This document shows, in pieces, positions 1 to 8,449 of a DNA stretch of 64,000 nt (position 1 is the stretch's first letter; each line of letters starts with the position of its first letter). Origin of the DNA: Acidovorax sp. 69 (GTDB lineage: Bacteria > Pseudomonadota > Gammaproteobacteria > Burkholderiales > Burkholderiaceae_C); contig NZ_PGEP01000001.1 of the NCBI RefSeq assembly GCF_002797445.1, positions 2,294,501 through 2,358,500 of the forward strand. The letters are read 5' to 3'. Both the position numbers and the translations under genes were made by a program. The notes beneath the pieces are model-generated. The model was not told the DNA's origin. It saw only the letters and a list, made by a program, of their open reading frames with translations, and did not search any database.

Positions 1-216
1 CAGTGCCAGCAGCAGTGCGGCCTCGAAATAGTTTTTGCTGCCGTACAGCAGGCCCAGCACCAGCATCACCAGCATGCCGCTCAGGTACATGCAGTCGAGC
101 GCCAGCACACGGTCCTGCGCCGAGGGCCCTTTGAGCAGACGGATCAGGGCGCAGCCCATGGCCAGTGCGAGCATGAACAGCGCCACCGGCAAGGCCCAAT
201 CAAGCACAGGGGTCAT
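1..216 (-). CDS. mrpF: Cation/proton antiporter subunit F (partial, 3' end beyond window)
   Basis: Small membrane subunit of the Mrp/Pha/Mnh multisubunit Na+(K+)/H+ antiporter in the inner membrane. 72 codons are visible from the ATG; the family is usually about 90 residues, so the C-terminus lies outside the window. The visible part has a hydrophobic first helix, then the MrpF signature region GPSAQDRVLALD, then a second helix. Its ATG overlaps the stop of mrpE (ATGA), which shows translational coupling and membership of the mrpA-C-D-E-F operon. Subunit identity is firm from signature plus position; the transported ion cannot be read from sequence. Confidence 0.88.
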   Translation of the reverse strand, partial: MTPVLDWALPVALFMLALAMGCALIRLLKGPSAQDRVLALDCMYLSGMLVMLVLGLLYGSKNYFEAALLLAL

Positions 217-764
217 TCGAATATCTCCATGAGGGGGCGCTCGTAGCGCTGTTTCACTGCCGCAGCGATGGCGTCGGCGTCGTCCAGCTCCAGCACGTGC
301 AGCAGCAGCATGCTGCGGTCCAGCGATATTTCGGCCCAGGCTGTGCCAGGCGTGATGCACACGATCATCGCCAGCACGGCCAGCGCATTGGGGTCGCGCA
401 CATCGAGCGGAATGTGCACAAAACCCGCCGGGTGCCGCCGGTGGCCGGGTGTCAGCAGCAGCCGCGCTATGGCCAGGTTGGACTGCACCGTGTCGGCCAC
501 TACCGCGAGCGCCAGGCGCAACACGGTGCCCGGTTTGCGGATGCGCACCGGCAGCGGGCGCAGCCCTGCGGTGAGCAGCGGGATGGCCACCGCCAGCACG
601 GAGCCCAGTACGAAGTGGCCCGCGCTCAGGCTTCGGTTGAGCAGCAGCCACAGGCCCAGCAGTGCGAGCGAGAGCAGCGGAGCTGGCACCACCCGCCGCA
701 GCCAGTGGGGGCGCGGCAGCGGGGCCTGGTCACCCGGGGCAGCAGGGTTGCGGGGCTTGGTCAT
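213..764 (-). CDS. mrpE: Cation/proton antiporter subunit E
   Basis: 183-residue MrpE/MnhE/PhaE-type membrane subunit of the Mrp antiporter. The open frame extends further upstream inside mrpD, but the start used here (protein begins MTKPRNPAAP) overlaps the mrpD stop as TGATG, gives the usual length and places the hydrophobic segments correctly. After a basic N-terminal stretch come two or three membrane segments, then a cytosolic domain with the family region ITPGTAWAEI and an acidic C-terminus. MrpE is usually needed for assembly or stability rather than forming the proton channel. Overlaps on both sides tie it to the operon. Confidence 0.9.
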   Translation of the reverse strand: MTKPRNPAAPGDQAPLPRPHWLRRVVPAPLLSLALLGLWLLLNRSLSAGHFVLGSVLAVAIPLLTAGLRPLPVRIRKPGTVLRLALAVVADTVQSNLAIARLLLTPGHRRHPAGFVHIPLDVRDPNALAVLAMIVCITPGTAWAEISLDRSMLLLHVLELDDADAIAAAVKQRYERPLMEIFE

Positions 765-2497
765 CAAGGTGTTCCCCCAGGTATGGCGGGCACTGAGGGT
801 GCAGTGGGCGCGGCAGCAGGGGCCACCGGGGCAGCCGTCATCACGGCACGCACGTAGATCGCGGGTGCGTGCAGGGCATCGGCCGTTGCCTGCGTGTAGC
901 GCATCACGGCACCGGCCTGCCATACCAGCGCAGCGCAGGCCAGCAGCAACAGGGCGATGGGCAGACCTTCCAGCACCAGCAACTGGGGCGATGGCCTGCC
1001 TGGGGTCGACCAGAAGTGGCGTATGCCCGCCCGTGTCAGCGCCAGCAGCGCCAGCAGACCGGAACCGACCAGCAGCACCACCAACATCCAGCCCGCAGCG
1101 CCCAGTCGAAAGCCTTGGGACGCGCCCAGCCCCAGCGGGTTGAGCAGCGCATGGATCATGGCGAACTTGCCCACGAAACCGGGCAGTGGGGGCAGGCCTG
1201 CAATGACCAAGGTACAGGCGATGAATGCCAGCCCCAGGAAGGCCGCCGCAGCGGGGATGACCTGGCCGATCAGTGCCTGTTCCTTGTCGTCAAGGTTCAT
1301 GCCTGTGGTGGGCACCAGATCGGCCGACAGGAACGGGGCATCGTCGGTCTGCTCGTAGGGGGCAAGGTTGGCGCCGTGGTTGCGCCACCGGTCGATCAGG
1401 TCCGTGAGTAAAAACAGCGCGCTCACGGCCAAAGTGGAACTGAGCAGGTAATACAGCAAACCGCCCGTGAGCAGGTTCTGCCCAAAGCCCACGGCGGCCA
1501 GCAGCGTGCCCGACGACAGGATGGCTGCAAAACCTGCCAGATGCCCCAGGCGCTGTGAGCCCAACATGCCAATGGCCCCAAAAGCCATCGTGAGCATGCC
1601 ACCGCCAATGAGCCACTGGCTGCCAAACTGGGCCGAATCACCGGCCTCCGGGCCAAACAGCAGCGTCCACAGCCGCAGCACGCTGTACACGCCCACCTTG
1701 GTCATCAGCGCAAACAGCGCACCCACGGGCGCCGTGGCCGCGCTGTAGGCAGGCACCAGCCAGAAGTTCAGCGGCCATACGGCGGCCTTGATGAGAAACG
1801 CCACGGCCAGGATGGCGGCGGCGGCATGCAGAAGGCCGCGGTCTGCGGCGGCTACACCGGCCATGCTCTGCGCAAGGTCGGCCATGTTCAGCGTGCCGGT
1901 GATGCCATACAGCATCGACACACCGATGAGAAACAGCGACGAGGCAGCGAGGTTGATGGCGATGTAGTGCAGGCCCGCCGAAACGCGCGGGCGGCCAGAA
2001 CCGTGCAGCAGCAGGCCGTAAGACGCGGCCAGCATGATCTCGAAGAACACGAACAGGTTGAACAGGTCGGCTGTGAGAAAGGCTCCAGCCAGCCCCATGA
2101 GCTGGAACTGGAACAGCGGGTGAAAGTGCACCCCCGCCCGGTGCCAGCGTGCTGCGGAGAAAAGTACCGTGGCCAGCGCGACGGTGCTGGTCAGCACCAG
2201 CATCATGGCCGACAGCCGGTCGATGGCCAGCACGATGCCATAGGGCGCGGGCCAGTTTCCGGGCAGGTACACCCCCAGACTGGTTTGCACACCGGGCTCC
2301 TTGGCCTGTACCAGCAGCAGCACCGCCACCACCAGGCCCAGAAACGTCGCCACGATGTTGAGCGTGACCTTGGTGCGCTGGCGTTCTTCGCGCAACAGCA
2401 GCATCAACCCTGCGGCGACCATCGGCACTGCGATGGGCGCGAAGATGAGGTGTGGCATCAGCAGTGCCGTGACGGACGCGGTGAAACTGGTCTCCAT
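764..2497 (-). CDS. mrpD: Cation/proton antiporter subunit D (NuoM/N-like)
   Basis: 577-residue polytopic subunit of the Mrp antiporter, homologous to the proton-pumping NuoL/M/N subunits of complex I. The visible family core is the helix bundle with FEIMLAASYGLLL and the following segment with Lys in KAAVWPLNFWLVPAYSAA, where the conserved Glu and Lys of the antiporter-like channel sit. It is longer than many MrpD proteins (about 500) because of a loop near residues 380-400 and a long C-terminal tail rich in Ala and Pro. The start overlaps the mrpC stop (TAATG). Confidence 0.92.
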   Translation of the reverse strand: METSFTASVTALLMPHLIFAPIAVPMVAAGLMLLLREERQRTKVTLNIVATFLGLVVAVLLLVQAKEPGVQTSLGVYLPGNWPAPYGIVLAIDRLSAMMLVLTSTVALATVLFSAARWHRAGVHFHPLFQFQLMGLAGAFLTADLFNLFVFFEIMLAASYGLLLHGSGRPRVSAGLHYIAINLAASSLFLIGVSMLYGITGTLNMADLAQSMAGVAAADRGLLHAAAAILAVAFLIKAAVWPLNFWLVPAYSAATAPVGALFALMTKVGVYSVLRLWTLLFGPEAGDSAQFGSQWLIGGGMLTMAFGAIGMLGSQRLGHLAGFAAILSSGTLLAAVGFGQNLLTGGLLYYLLSSTLAVSALFLLTDLIDRWRNHGANLAPYEQTDDAPFLSADLVPTTGMNLDDKEQALIGQVIPAAAAFLGLAFIACTLVIAGLPPLPGFVGKFAMIHALLNPLGLGASQGFRLGAAGWMLVVLLVGSGLLALLALTRAGIRHFWSTPGRPSPQLLVLEGLPIALLLLACAALVWQAGAVMRYTQATADALHAPAIYVRAVMTAAPVAPAAAPTAPSVPAIPGGTP

Positions 2498-2862
2498 TAC
2501 GGCATTTCCTGCGAATCTTTGGCGCGGGTGCCGTCCACATGGTCGGTGCCTGACATGCCACGCGAAGCCAGCAGCACCACGAGGAAGAGGGCGGTCATGG
2601 CAAAGCCGATCACGATGGCTGTGAGTGTGAGCGCCTGGGGCATGGGGTCGGCATAGTGGGCCAGGTCTTGTGGCACGCCGGGCTGCAGCACGGGCTCCTT
2701 GTCAATCGCCAGGCCCAGGCGGCCCATGCTGAAGATGAAAAGGTTGACCGCATACGACAGCAGCGACAGGCCCATGATGACCTGGAAGGTGCGCGGGCGC
2801 AGCAGCAGCCACACGCCAGAGCCGGTGAGCACGCCGATGGCCAGGGCCAGAATCAGTTCCAT
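2497..2862 (-). CDS. mrpC: Cation/proton antiporter subunit C (NuoK-like)
   Basis: 121-residue MrpC/MnhC subunit with three predicted membrane helices, related to NuoK. The N-terminal helix starts MELILALAIG, the second carries GLSLLSYAVNLFIF, and the third holds TLTAIVIGFAMTALFLV. The ATG lies within the 3' end of the mrpA(B) frame (10-base overlap), so all genes of this operon overlap. The C-terminal 20 residues are polar and probably cytosolic. It acts with MrpA and MrpD in the membrane antiporter. Confidence 0.92.
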   Translation of the reverse strand: MELILALAIGVLTGSGVWLLLRPRTFQVIMGLSLLSYAVNLFIFSMGRLGLAIDKEPVLQPGVPQDLAHYADPMPQALTLTAIVIGFAMTALFLVVLLASRGMSGTDHVDGTRAKDSQEMP

Positions 2863-5810
2863 GGGCTTTCTCCTGGTGTGGTGGCGGCGCCAGTGGTGGC
2901 CTGCGCTTCATCGGAGGCGCGCGCATGGTTGTAGCGGTGGCTGCGCACCGACTGGTGGGCGATGCCGGTGAGGATGAGCATGGTGGAACCCACCACCAGG
3001 GTGAACACGCCGATGTCAAAAAACAGCGCGCTGGCCAGATGAATTTCACCCACCAAGGGCAGCGAAAAGTGCGCCGTATGGCTGGTCAGGAACGGATAGC
3101 CCCAGGCCAGCGCGCCCAAGCCGGTGGCCAGCGCCGTCAGAAGCCCCACGCCGATCCAGCGGCGCGGGTAGAGCGGCAGGTGGGCCTCGACCCACGAAGT
3201 GCCCGACACAATGTATTGCAGCAGCAGCGCCACCGAAAACACCAACCCCGCCACAAAGCCACCGCCGGGCTCGTTGTGGCCGCGCATGAACATGTACACC
3301 GCCACCAGCGTGGCAAAGGGCAGCATCAGCCGCACCAGCACGGCAGGCACCATGAGGTAGCCCACAGCGGTGTCGGCGGTCTGGCGCGGGTTGGACAGGT
3401 CGGTGTCCACGTCCGCCGGCAGGGCGCGTTGCTGTGGCGGCAAATCCATCACCTCGCGCGCAGGCCGAAAGCGCCGCAACAGCGCATACACAGTGAGTGC
3501 CACGATGCCCAGCACCACGATCTCGCCAAAGGTGTCAAAGCCCCGGAAGTCCACCAGCATCACGTTGACCACGTTGGTGCCGCCGCCTTCGGTCAAAGCA
3601 CGCTCCAGGAAAAAGGTGGAGGTGCTGTCGGGAAAGGGGCGGCTCATCATTGCGAACGACAGCAGGGCCATGCCGGCACCGGCGGTCAGCGTCAGCGCCA
3701 GATCGCGGTAGCGGCGCAATTGTGTGAGCCGTTCTTCAGCGAGCGTGGGTACGCGCAGGCTTTCGTCGCGCCGGGGCAGCCAGCGCAGGCCCAGCAGGAT
3801 GAGGATGGTGGTCACCACCTCCACCACAATCTGCGTGAGGGCCAGGTCGGGCGCCGAGAACCACAGGAAGGTCAGGCACACGCACAGGCCCGCCCCACCC
3901 AGCAGGGTCAAGGCTGCCAGCCGGTGGTATTTGGCCTGCCATGCCGCAGCCACGGCACACAGGGCGCCCAGCAACCACAGGAGTGCAAAGGAGGGCGATA
4001 GCGGCAGTTGCACTCGATCGCCAATAGGCAACCCGCGTGCCCACAGGGGCAGGGTGCCTGCTATCAGTGCTGCGCTTAGCAGCCACAGCATCTGCCACTG
4101 CAGCCGGCCCGTACCCAGCAGGCGGCGGCCATTACGACCCGCGAGGGTGACAACCGTCAACATTCCTTCGAACAGGCGCTGGCCATGGATGTGGTGCATG
4201 ACCGGCGGTGCGTCCAGCGTGCCTTTGGCGCGTTGTCTGCGCAGCACGGCATACAACACAATACCGCCCCCCAAAGCCACCAGGCTCATGACAAACGGCG
4301 TGTTGAATCCGTGCCAGACCGCCAGGCTGTAAGTGGGCAATTCACCCCCCACCACCGGCCGAGCAGCGGCGGCCAGAAAGGCCCCCACCGACCAGGCTGG
4401 CAGCGTGCCCACTACCAGGCACGCGAGCACCAGCAGCTCGACCGGCACACGCATCCAATGCGGCGGCTCGTGGGGTGGGCGCGGCAGGTCGGTGGCAGGC
4501 GGACCCCAGAACACATCCACGGTGAAGCGCAGCGAATACGCCACGCTGAACATGCCTGCCACAGTGGCAGCCACAGGCAGCAGCCATTCCAGCATCGGCG
4601 TGGTGTTCACATACACCGTCTCGGCAAAAAACATTTCCTTGGACAGAAACCCGTTGAGCAGTGGCACGCCCGCCATGGCCGCACTGGCCACCATGGCCAG
4701 CGTGGCGGTGATGGGCATCATCTTGCGCAGCCCGGACAGGCGCCGTATGTCGCGCGTGCCACTTTCATGGTCCACGATGCCCACGGCCATGAAGAGCGAT
4801 GCCTTGAAAGTGGCATGGTTCATGATGTGGAACACGGCGGCCACGGCAGCCAGCGGGCTGTTCAGGCCCAGCAGGAGCGTGATGAGGCCCAGGTGCGAGA
4901 TGGTGGAGTAGGCCAACAGCCCTTTGAGGTCGTTCTGGAACATGGCCGCGTAGCCCCCCACCAGCAGCGTGCACAGACCGGCACCGCCCACCAGCCAGAA
5001 CCATTGCTCGGTGCCCGCCAGCGCGGGCCACAGGCGCGCCATCAAAAACACGCCCGCCTTGACCATGGTGGCCGAGTGCAGGTAGGCCGATACCGGTGTC
5101 GGCGCCGCCATGGCGTGGGGCAGCCAGAAGTGGAAGGGGAATTGGGCGCTTTTGGTCAGTGCCCCCAGCAGGATCAGCACCAGCGCCGTCAGGTACAGCG
5201 GATGCGCCTTGATGAGCGCCCCTGCGGCCAGCACGTGATCGAGGTCATAGCTGCCCACGATGTGGCCCAGCACCAGCATGCCTGCCAGCATGGCCAGGCC
5301 CCCCGTGCCCGTGACGGTCAGCGCCATGCGCGCGCCGCGCCGCGCATCCTTGCGGTGGTGCCAGTAGCCGATCAGCAAGAACGAGAACAGGCTGGTCAAC
5401 TCCCAGAAGAAAGCAATCTGGATGATGTTGCCCGACAGCACCACGCCCGCCATGGCGCCCATGAACGCCAGGAAAAACGAGAAGAAGCGCGGCACCGGGT
5501 CGGCCGCCGACATGTAGTAGCGCGCATACAGCACCACCAGGCTGCCCACGCCCAGCACCAGCATGCAGAACATCCAGGCGAAGCCATCCATGCGAATGAC
5601 GAGGTTCAGGCCCAGCGCAGGGAGCCAGGTCAGCTCCTGCCGAATCACCCCGCCATCGGCAATGTCCGGGAAGTAGAGCGCTGCCTGCACCGTGCAGAAC
5701 AGCGCGATGAGCCCTGCCAGCGTGGACTCGGTGTTGCGGGCATTGGCGGGCAACACTGCCGCCAGCAGGCTGCCGATGAAGGGGAGGAGGATGAGGGTGA
5801 TCAGGGGCAT
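2853..5810 (-). CDS. mrpA: Cation/proton antiporter subunit A fused to subunit B (MrpA/MrpB, PhaAB type)
   Basis: 985-residue membrane protein that starts the antiporter operon. The N-terminal ~500 residues are NuoL-like, with FFWELTSLFSFLLIGYW (channel Glu) and KSAQFPFHFWLPHAM (channel Lys). The middle carries MrpA-specific helices, including SAPDLALTQIVVEVVTT. The last ~150 residues are an MnhB domain (GHNEPGGGFVAGL), so A and B are fused as in PhaAB-type systems. The frame could start at a TTG two codons upstream, but the ATG at 5810 (MPLITL) is preferred. No strong ribosome binding site is visible. An inverted repeat lies just upstream at 5821-5841. Confidence 0.93.
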   Translation of the reverse strand: MPLITLILLPFIGSLLAAVLPANARNTESTLAGLIALFCTVQAALYFPDIADGGVIRQELTWLPALGLNLVIRMDGFAWMFCMLVLGVGSLVVLYARYYMSAADPVPRFFSFFLAFMGAMAGVVLSGNIIQIAFFWELTSLFSFLLIGYWHHRKDARRGARMALTVTGTGGLAMLAGMLVLGHIVGSYDLDHVLAAGALIKAHPLYLTALVLILLGALTKSAQFPFHFWLPHAMAAPTPVSAYLHSATMVKAGVFLMARLWPALAGTEQWFWLVGGAGLCTLLVGGYAAMFQNDLKGLLAYSTISHLGLITLLLGLNSPLAAVAAVFHIMNHATFKASLFMAVGIVDHESGTRDIRRLSGLRKMMPITATLAMVASAAMAGVPLLNGFLSKEMFFAETVYVNTTPMLEWLLPVAATVAGMFSVAYSLRFTVDVFWGPPATDLPRPPHEPPHWMRVPVELLVLACLVVGTLPAWSVGAFLAAAARPVVGGELPTYSLAVWHGFNTPFVMSLVALGGGIVLYAVLRRQRAKGTLDAPPVMHHIHGQRLFEGMLTVVTLAGRNGRRLLGTGRLQWQMLWLLSAALIAGTLPLWARGLPIGDRVQLPLSPSFALLWLLGALCAVAAAWQAKYHRLAALTLLGGAGLCVCLTFLWFSAPDLALTQIVVEVVTTILILLGLRWLPRRDESLRVPTLAEERLTQLRRYRDLALTLTAGAGMALLSFAMMSRPFPDSTSTFFLERALTEGGGTNVVNVMLVDFRGFDTFGEIVVLGIVALTVYALLRRFRPAREVMDLPPQQRALPADVDTDLSNPRQTADTAVGYLMVPAVLVRLMLPFATLVAVYMFMRGHNEPGGGFVAGLVFSVALLLQYIVSGTSWVEAHLPLYPRRWIGVGLLTALATGLGALAWGYPFLTSHTAHFSLPLVGEIHLASALFFDIGVFTLVVGSTMLILTGIAHQSVRSHRYNHARASDEAQATTGAATTPGESPWN

Positions 5811-5820
5811 GCGCAAACGA

Positions 5821-5841
5821 TTTTAGGGGCAGCCCCTAAAA
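5821..5841. promoter_or_regulatory. Perfect inverted repeat in the mrpA leader
   Basis: TTTTAGGGG, a three-base loop, then CCCCTAAAA: a 9-bp perfect dyad centred about 20 bases upstream of the mrpA ATG. The A/T ends make it look like a small bidirectional terminator, but it sits in the presumed leader of the antiporter operon, so it may instead influence transcription or translation there. Function is inferred. Confidence 0.35.
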
Positions 5842-5879
5842 ACCCTGCCCAGCCCCTGCTGTTGCGTCGGTGATGGCTT

Positions 5880-5908
5880 CAAAAAACAAGCCCGCTGGAG
5901 CGGGCTTG
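5880..5908 (-). terminator. Rho-independent terminator after the helix-hairpin-helix gene
   Basis: A perfect stem CAAGCCCGC / GCGGGCTTG with a 4-base loop, followed on the minus strand by six T residues. It lies about 18 bases after the stop of the HhH protein gene at 5926 and so ends that transcript. Confidence 0.85.
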
Positions 5909-5925
5909 CAGCTTGCCGAGTGTGC

Positions 5926-6384
5926 TTAGTTTTTGCTAGCGCTGGTGGCCGGTGCGGGCGCAGGGGCTGCCGGTGCAGACGCAGCCGTTGCAGTGGTTGG
6001 GGCGATCACCGGTGTGGCCGTTTCCTTGCCCGTGCTGCCACGGGTCTTGTGATCCGCCGCCTGGGGGTTGGTGCGCTTCTTGTTGTTCTTGGCCTCGGCC
6101 TTGGCGGCGGCAGCCGCACTGTACTTCTTTCCGTTGACGGTCAAGCCTTCTTTGGAGAAGTTCACGGCGCTTTTGTTGCCCACACCGCCCACGCGGCCGA
6201 TGAAGTCGCTCCAATCCTTGAACGGTGCGCCCTTGCGCTCTTCCAGGATGCGGCCCGACAGGCTGGGTCCGATGCCCTTGATGCCGTCGAGTTCGGCCTC
6301 TGTGGCAGTGTTCACGTCTACGGCGGCGATCGCGGCGGTGGCCAGCAGCATGGCGAGCAAGAGGGTCAGCAGTTTTTTCAACAT
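5926..6384 (-). CDS. Secreted ComEA-like helix-hairpin-helix protein
   Basis: 152 residues. A signal peptide (MLKKLLTLLLAMLLATAAIA) is followed by a ComEA-type helix-hairpin-helix pair: the motif VDVNTATEAELDGIKGIG and then FIGRVGGVGNKS, about residues 22-75, which in this family binds double-stranded DNA without sequence specificity. The remaining half is a low-complexity Lys/Ala/Pro/Thr tail with no recognised domain. The longer open frame upstream was rejected because it runs through lapB on the same strand in another frame. Homologues act in DNA uptake or periplasmic DNA binding; no competence genes are nearby, so the role is uncertain. It ends at a strong terminator. Confidence 0.85.
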   Translation of the reverse strand: MLKKLLTLLLAMLLATAAIAAVDVNTATEAELDGIKGIGPSLSGRILEERKGAPFKDWSDFIGRVGGVGNKSAVNFSKEGLTVNGKKYSAAAAAKAEAKNNKKRTNPQAADHKTRGSTGKETATPVIAPTTATAASAPAAPAPAPATSASKN

Positions 6385-6427
6385 GGGGGAGGTCCTTGGC
6401 GGTGCGGTGGAGCCTGGAGTGGGTGGG

Positions 6428-7585
6428 TCAGAGTTCTTCGACGCGGCGTGCGGGGTAGCTGTCCCAGGTCTGGCAGCCGGGGCATTGCCAGAAATGCTGG
6501 CGTGCCTCGAAGCCGCAGGCTGCGCAGCGGTAGCGTGTGAGGGGTTTGACCGCATGGTCGAGTGCGCGCTGGATCTGGGGGTGGAACTCCTCGTGTTCCA
6601 GCTTTTCGGTGGCCAGCCATTTCGCGGCGGCGACCAGAGAGCGTTCCTTGTCCAGGTGCTCCACATAGCGTTGCCGCGCTGATCCACGGGTGGCTTCGTC
6701 GGCCGTCTCCATGGCGACCATGCTTTCCAGTACATCCAGCGAGGGAGCCTGCGCATAGTGTGTCTGCAGCAGGGCGTGGACTTCACTGGTGCGCCCGGAG
6801 GCCGTGGCGGCCTCCACCATCAGCGGTGCAGCCAGGGGCAGCGCCGCAGGGTTGCGTTCACCCAGAGTCTTGAGCGTGGCCAGTACGGCAGCGGGCTGGC
6901 CCATCAGGCGTTGAAGCCGCGCCAGCTCGATGCGGGCGCGCGCCGCCTCAGGGGCGGCGTCCACGGCCTGCTCCAGCAGCGCCTGGGCGGCGGGCAGATC
7001 GCCCTGTGCGGTCTGCGCCAGAGCCTGCTCGCACAGGTAGTGCGCCTGCCGCGTGCTGAAGTCACCCTGGTCGGCGTCGTGCATCTTGCGGGCAATGGTG
7101 GCTGCATGGGGCCAGTCGCGCGAGCGTTCGTAGATCGCCAGCAAGGCCAGGCGGGCCTGGGGTTCGAAGGGGGTGCCCTCCAGGCGGTGCAGGGCATCTT
7201 CCGCACGGTCGAGCAGGCCGGCCTTGAGAAAATCCAGCGCCAGCGCGTGTTGGGCGCGCTCGCGGTCTGTGCGGCTGAGGTCGCCGCGCGACAGCAGGTG
7301 TTCATGCACACGCACGGCCCGGTCATATTCGCCCCGGCGGCGGAACAGGTTGCCCAGGGCGAAGTGCAGCTCCGAGGTGTCGGGGTCGTTCTGCACGGCC
7401 TCGATGAAGGCGTCGATGGCCTGGTCCTGCTGTTCGTTGAGCAGGAAGTTCAGTCCTTTGAAATACGCTTTGGGGGCCCGGCGGTTTTCTGCGCGCAACT
7501 GGCGCAGGTCAAAGCGTGATGCCAGCCAGCCCAGCACGAAGGCCAGTGGCAGGCCCAGCAGAATCCAGCTGAGGTCAAATTCCAT
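6428..7585 (-). CDS. lapB: LPS assembly regulator LapB (YciM), TPR protein
   Basis: 385-residue inner-membrane-anchored TPR protein. One N-terminal membrane helix (FDLSWILLGLPLAFVLGWLA) is followed by about nine tetratricopeptide repeats (for example NEQQDQAIDAFIEAVQNDP) and a C-terminal rubredoxin-like zinc knuckle with CAAC and CPGC pairs. In E. coli LapB presents LpxC to FtsH, and so limits lipid A synthesis. The start overlaps the 3' end of lapA by 11 bases, the standard lapA-lapB arrangement. Length and domain order match the family (389 in E. coli). Confidence 0.93.
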   Translation of the reverse strand: MEFDLSWILLGLPLAFVLGWLASRFDLRQLRAENRRAPKAYFKGLNFLLNEQQDQAIDAFIEAVQNDPDTSELHFALGNLFRRRGEYDRAVRVHEHLLSRGDLSRTDRERAQHALALDFLKAGLLDRAEDALHRLEGTPFEPQARLALLAIYERSRDWPHAATIARKMHDADQGDFSTRQAHYLCEQALAQTAQGDLPAAQALLEQAVDAAPEAARARIELARLQRLMGQPAAVLATLKTLGERNPAALPLAAPLMVEAATASGRTSEVHALLQTHYAQAPSLDVLESMVAMETADEATRGSARQRYVEHLDKERSLVAAAKWLATEKLEHEEFHPQIQRALDHAVKPLTRYRCAACGFEARQHFWQCPGCQTWDSYPARRVEEL

Positions 7586-7913
7586 GGATCGAGGGCAGGT
7601 CAGGAGGTGGTGGGGGCGCGGAGGGCGTGCCGTTGCTGGTAGCTGCCGTTGTCTGCACCGGAGCGGGTTTGGCGACGGCCGCAGCCGCCTGGGCGCGGCG
7701 GGCTGCAGTGCGGTGCCGCCACCAGCGAGGCACCATACCCAGCACACCCACGGCGAGCCCGGCTGAGAAGGCTGTCAGCACCACCAGCACCAGCGGGGCG
7801 CGCCACTGTGTGCCAAAGAAAAAATGCACGGTCGCGTCTTGCTGGTTATTCAGCGCGAAAGCGAAGAGCGTAAAAAAAATGGCTGCCTTGAGCAGCCACA
7901 GGAGGTATTTCAT
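7575..7913 (-). CDS. lapA: LapA-family small membrane protein (DUF1049)
   Basis: 112 residues with two membrane helices (around LLWLLKAAIFFTLFAFALNN and LVLVVLTAFSAGLAVGVLG) joined by a short loop with the family pattern NNQ...V.F, then a basic and Pro/Ala-rich cytosolic tail. The start at 7913 was chosen over an upstream one because it begins directly at the hydrophobic helix and has a purine-rich stretch upstream. It is coupled to lapB and is presumed to act with it in LPS assembly control. The tail is longer than in E. coli LapA. Confidence 0.87.
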   Translation of the reverse strand: MKYLLWLLKAAIFFTLFAFALNNQQDATVHFFFGTQWRAPLVLVVLTAFSAGLAVGVLGMVPRWWRHRTAARRAQAAAAVAKPAPVQTTAATSNGTPSAPPPPPDLPSIHGI

Positions 7914-7986
7914 CGGTCTCCCCAGTGGTGGGGCGATTCTAAGAGCTTGCGCACACGCCCTGTCGCAGGCTGGTGTAGCGCTGGAA

Positions 7987-8045
7987 TTGATCAAAAGGGC
8001 TTCAAGCGCTTATTCATCAAGCGCGTGCAGCTATCAATTTTGATT
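7987..8045. repeat. Dispersed palindromic repeat, copy 1 (overlaps ihfB 3' end)
   Basis: A degenerate copy of the element described at 57978-58046, read on the minus strand as GATAGCTGCACGCGCTT, spacer, AAGCGCTTGAAGCCC. It begins inside the last codons of ihfB and supplies that gene's stop codon. It then separates ihfB from lapA. Confidence 0.7.
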
Positions 8046-8369
8046 TGGTGGGGCCGAAGTTACCAGGGTCTTTTCTTCCATTTCGGCGGTGCGCTTGTCT
8101 ACGGCTTCGCGCAGAGCCTTGCCAGGCTTGAAGTGGGGTACGCGTTTTTCAGGAATCGCCACAGCCTCGCCACTGCGTGGATTGCGGCCCATGCGGGGAG
8201 GGCGGTGGTTGACCGAGAAGCTGCCAAAACCCCGGATCTCGATGCGGTGCCCGCGCACCAGGGCTTCACCCACGGCGTCAAGAATGGTCTTGACGGCGTA
8301 TTCGGCATCGCGGTGGGTGAGCTGGCCAAACCGAGCGGCCAGGTCTTCAACGAGGTCTGAGCGGGTCAT
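8034..8369 (-). CDS. ihfB: Integration host factor subunit beta
   Basis: 111-residue HU/IHF family DNA-bending protein. It shows the N-terminal helices ([14 protein letters not shown]), the beta-arm region [23 protein letters not shown] and the conserved [12 protein letters not shown]. It pairs with IhfA to bend DNA in recombination, replication and sigma-54 promoters. An in-frame ATG five codons upstream (8384) exists; the inner start matches E. coli IhfB (MTKSEL). It lies directly after rpsA, as in many proteobacteria. The C-terminal tail (about 15 residues) is specific, and its last codons and stop come from a dispersed repeat. Confidence 0.92.
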   Translation of the reverse strand: MTRSDLVEDLAARFGQLTHRDAEYAVKTILDAVGEALVRGHRIEIRGFGSFSVNHRPPRMGRNPRSGEAVAIPEKRVPHFKPGKALREAVDKRTAEMEEKTLVTSAPPNQN

Positions 8370-8400
8370 GGAGTCTTGAGGCATAGGCTTCTAAATGAAG

Positions 8401-8423
8401 AGCGGGCGCACAAGGCGCCCGCT
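8401..8423 (-). terminator. Hairpin between rpsA and ihfB
   Basis: AGCGGGCGC / GCGCCCGCT, a perfect 9-bp stem with a 5-base loop, followed on the minus strand by the weak T-rich run CTTCATTT. A second stem-loop (CTGACC/GGTCAG, 8426-8445) precedes it. Together they could be a partial terminator or processing site setting the rpsA to ihfB ratio. Confidence 0.5.
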
Positions 8424-8449
8424 GTCTGACCGTTTAACGGGTCAGTGCT

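Noticed and set aside
4185..5873. A ~560-codon frame opposite mrpA
   Set aside because: Shadow of a membrane-protein gene; rich in His, Gln and Arg with no membrane segments.
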